From positions 1 through 8,192 of the forward strand of contig CALZIH010000230.1 of NCBI GenBank assembly GCA_945787305.1: a stretch of 8,192 nucleotides of DNA. The letters run 5' to 3'. Position 1 is the first letter of the stretch, and every line of letters begins with the position of its first letter. Under the pieces are notes generated by a model that saw only the letters and a program-made list of their open reading frames with translations, was not told where the DNA came from and searched no databases. Shown in pieces: positions 6,885 through 8,192 of this stretch. Source of the DNA: an uncultured Desulfobulbaceae bacterium (GTDB taxonomy: Bacteria > Desulfobacterota > Desulfobulbia > Desulfobulbales > Desulfobulbaceae). The translations under genes and the position numbers were made by a program.

Positions 6885-6963
6885 ATTTTTCCTAGATTTT
6901 CTCCAACGGCATCAGACGTGTGTAATTTATGCGGCATCGTACGTAACGATTTGTCCTGTTGTT

Positions 6964-7863
6964 TTATTGAACCAGAATAATCTTCTCGCTGATCCTCAGC
7001 CGTGATTTATCCTGTTCCTTAACGGCTTTTTTTCGATCAGACGCATCGGGAGCAACAAGCGGCAGTGTGGCAGACTTTCTCTGTTCAACAAGGACATTGT
7101 TTTGGATCGTCACCTTGTTTTCTCGTTTCCGATCGACCAACTTATCCCCACCTGCCGGAACCTCAGACGGAACCGACAAAACAGTTTTGGACGATCCTAT
7201 TTCCGGCAGCTCAATTGGGACAACGGGTTGTGGCACGGGCTGAATTGGAGGAGGGACAGCCTTGACTTGCTCCTGGTTGATCGGGATGCTTTGCGGCTGT
7301 ATTTCTTTTGTGACCTCAGCATCTTTTCCTGAACGAAAGAACAGCAATCCGGCAAATAGTATCAAGCAGGCAAGCAGCGCACAGGCAATAGCCAATGGAA
7401 TCTTCTTCTGTTGAATAGACGATAACGGCTTACTGACCGGAAGGGTGGTCTCTGGCAACGGGGCGACCACATGCGGGGCTTCCGCCACAATCGGCTTTTC
7501 CTGTTCAGGCTTGACGGCTCCGGCGCGCTGGAATGATCCAAGCTTGAGTGCGACTTCAATCCGTTGCTGCGCCTGGCTCAGAGAAGGATAATCAAGAGCT
7601 ATTTCAGCCAGTTCACCATAGGCCGCCATTGCCTTTTCCAGCTCACCGACCTGCTCCAGATGCTCCCCTTTTGCAAACACCTGATTCGCCATTGATAACC
7701 GGGTCGTCAACCGTTGATTCAGTTGCTCGCGGACAGTGGATTCAATTTCAGACGAAAACTTATGAAATAGAAATTGCGCTTCAAACAGGCGTCTCTCATC
7801 GATTCTCTTGCCTACCAGCTCAGCAGCGGGCAAAGGTATACTGGAACCGGAGGAGTCGACCAT
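6964..7863 (-). CDS. Single-pass membrane protein with TPR-like N-terminus, function unknown
   Basis: A 299-residue protein I cannot assign to a named family. Residues 20-110 are amphipathic helices with a TPR-like pattern (AKGEHLEQVGELEKAMAAYGEL then EIALDYP), followed by a Pro/Val-rich linker (112-150), a membrane helix at about 155-176 flanked by QQKK before and RSGKD after, and a long low-complexity region rich in Pro, Val, Lys and Gln (180-299; PPP and PVP around 203-218). The KK before the helix favours a cytoplasmic N-terminal domain and a periplasmic Pro-rich tail, an architecture seen in scaffold or envelope-spanning proteins. The start is ATG 7863-7861, 8 bases after AAGGAG; the TTG just before it is an alternative. 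The AAGGAG overlaps the TAA of the small upstream membrane ORF, so the two genes are probably coupled. Confidence 0.75.
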   Translation of the reverse strand: MVDSSGSSIPLPAAELVGKRIDERRLFEAQFLFHKFSSEIESTVREQLNQRLTTRLSMANQVFAKGEHLEQVGELEKAMAAYGELAEIALDYPSLSQAQQRIEVALKLGSFQRAGAVKPEQEKPIVAEAPHVVAPLPETTLPVSKPLSSIQQKKIPLAIACALLACLILFAGLLFFRSGKDAEVTKEIQPQSIPINQEQVKAVPPPIQPVPQPVVPIELPEIGSSKTVLSVPSEVPAGGDKLVDRKRENKVTIQNNVLVEQRKSATLPLVAPDASDRKKAVKEQDKSRLRISEKIILVQ

Positions 7864-7875
7864 CAAGCATACTCC

Positions 7876-8037
7876 TTAAAACAAAAATTTGAGTAGTACA
7901 TACATTACCAACCCCACGCCTATGGAGCTATACATCAGTAGTCAGGGCATGCATTCACTACCATATTTTTTCATGATCAGGATAAAAGCTCCGATCCCTG
8001 AAAGCAGAGCAATTGCTAAGATAAGATACTCACTCAT
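7876..8037 (-). CDS. Candidate small membrane selenoprotein with CxxU motif (in-frame UGA)
   Basis: A 53-residue frame with TGA at codon 32 (7944-7942) and TAA at 7878-7876. Residues 4-22 form one hydrophobic helix; K23-K24 and a short polar loop (YGSE) lead to C29-M30-P31-U32; residues 33-53 form a second hydrophobic helix with one late Lys. CxxU is a common redox motif of selenoproteins. Reasons to read through: the sequence after the TGA keeps a membrane-helix character, the frame closes exactly in the Shine-Dalgarno of the next gene, and a SECIS-like stem-loop follows the UGA. Other genes here end in UGA normally (SGNH hydrolase, PPK2), so UGA is not generally recoded. GGAG lies 4 bases before the ATG at 8037. 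Function unknown; a thiol/selenol redox role in the membrane is an inference. Alternatives: a 31-residue peptide ending at the UGA, or a TGG/TGC mutation or sequencing error. Confidence 0.55.
7910..7929 (-). promoter_or_regulatory. SECIS-like stem-loop downstream of the in-frame UGA
   Basis: On the minus strand AGCUCCAU (7929-7922) can pair with GUGGGGUU (7917-7910) over 8 positions, four of them G-U, around the loop AGGC (7921-7918). The loop begins 20 bases after the UGA. Bacterial SECIS elements are coding-region hairpins whose apical loop lies about 16-37 bases past the UGA with a G among its first two loop bases; this one fits (A-G). In E. coli fdhF the loop is AGGUCU, 17 bases downstream. 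The many G-U pairs make the stem only moderately stable. Confidence 0.45.
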
Positions 8038-8057
8038 TCAGCTCCAACCAACTTAAC

Positions 8058-8063
8058 ATAATA
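8058..8063 (-). promoter_or_regulatory. Possible -10 box for the minus-strand membrane operon
   Basis: On the minus strand TATTAT lies 20 bases before the small-ORF ATG, in an AT-rich stretch between the divergent genes. No clear -35 lies 16-18 bases upstream. A promoter is expected here because the neighbouring gene is divergent, but this exact box is weakly supported. Confidence 0.25.
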
Positions 8064-8081
8064 TTTAAGGATAAACCAATC

Positions 8082-8136
8082 ATGATGGACTCGTAAAAAG
8101 TTAAAAACGCAAATTGCACAGTAGGGAAAAACAATG
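8082..8136 (+). repeat. 55-bp dispersed element, copy B
   Basis: The counterpart of the element at 818-872 (41 of 55 positions equal, no gaps). It contains GATGGACTCGTAAAAAGT and AAATTGCACAGTAGGGA and ends in ACAATG. Here GGGA at 8124-8127 and the ATG at 8134-8136 serve as ribosome site and start of the following gene. It fills most of the space between the divergent minus-strand operon and that gene. Confidence 0.5.
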
Positions 8137-8192
8137 AGTTATATGGTTACCATCAAACCTCAGCTAGTCCTGGTCGGTGAGGGGATTGATTT
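8134..8192 (+). CDS. Start of an unidentified gene, cut by the window edge
   Basis: The frame from ATG 8134 stays open to the end of the window (19 full codons, beginning MSYMVTIKPQLVLVGEGID). GTAGGGA ends 6 bases before the ATG, a good ribosome site; an ATG at 8143 is an alternative. Too short to identify. It is divergent from the small membrane ORF at 8037, with the dispersed element forming its immediate leader. Confidence 0.5.
   Translation, partial: MSYMVTIKPQLVLVGEGID

Noticed and set aside
1..8192. tRNA, rRNA, CRISPR array or insertion sequence
   Set aside because: No regularly spaced repeats, no cloverleaf-like sequence with a CCA/T-loop signature, no transposase motif and no terminal inverted repeats were seen; this was judged by eye only.

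Overview
The window looks like a bacterial contig, most probably Desulfobacterota (Desulfobulbales-like). That is an inference from gene content: a periplasmic two-domain protein of a kind common in deltaproteobacteria, a PPK2, and a probable small selenoprotein. It is not a database result. Base composition is moderate from about 720 onward but clearly GC-rich before that (47 of 60 bases are G/C at 481-540).

Layout. (1) 1-~717, minus strand: an internal piece of a squalene-hopene cyclase, planctomycete-like in its insertions and motifs. It stops abruptly where a different, lower-GC sequence begins. That sequence opens with the last ~30 codons of an unrelated plus-strand gene (ends 798). The join looks like a transfer boundary or a chimeric assembly. 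(2) 818-872: a 55-bp element that recurs, diverged, at 8082-8136. (3) 944-4329, plus strand: an SGNH/GDSL hydrolase; then, behind a near-consensus sigma-70 promoter (TTGACA-17-TATAAG), a tightly packed run of a periplasmic NrfJ-like/OB-fold protein, a PanE-like ketopantoate reductase, a HAD phosphatase joined to PanE by what looks like a one-base frameshift, and a Nudix hydrolase overlapping the HAD stop codon. (4) 4474-5259: a polyphosphate kinase 2 with its own leader. (5) 8037-5367, minus strand, convergent to PPK2: a 53-codon small membrane protein with an in-frame UGA, a single-pass TPR-like membrane protein, and a DEAD-box RNA helicase. (6) 8134-8192: start of a divergent plus-strand gene.

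The most interesting element is the small ORF at 8037-7876. Read through its in-frame UGA it encodes two hydrophobic helices joined by a short loop ending in C-M-P-U, a CxxU redox-type motif. A stem-loop with bacterial-SECIS geometry follows the UGA by 20 nt, and the reading frame closes on a TAA embedded in the Shine-Dalgarno of the next gene. I read it as a candidate membrane selenoprotein that I cannot assign to a known family, translationally coupled to the TPR-like membrane protein.

The genes do not form one obvious pathway. The plus-strand run has a nucleotide/cofactor housekeeping flavour (NADPH-dependent reductase, HAD nucleotidase-like, Nudix, PPK2). The minus-strand run pairs two membrane proteins of unknown role with a helicase.
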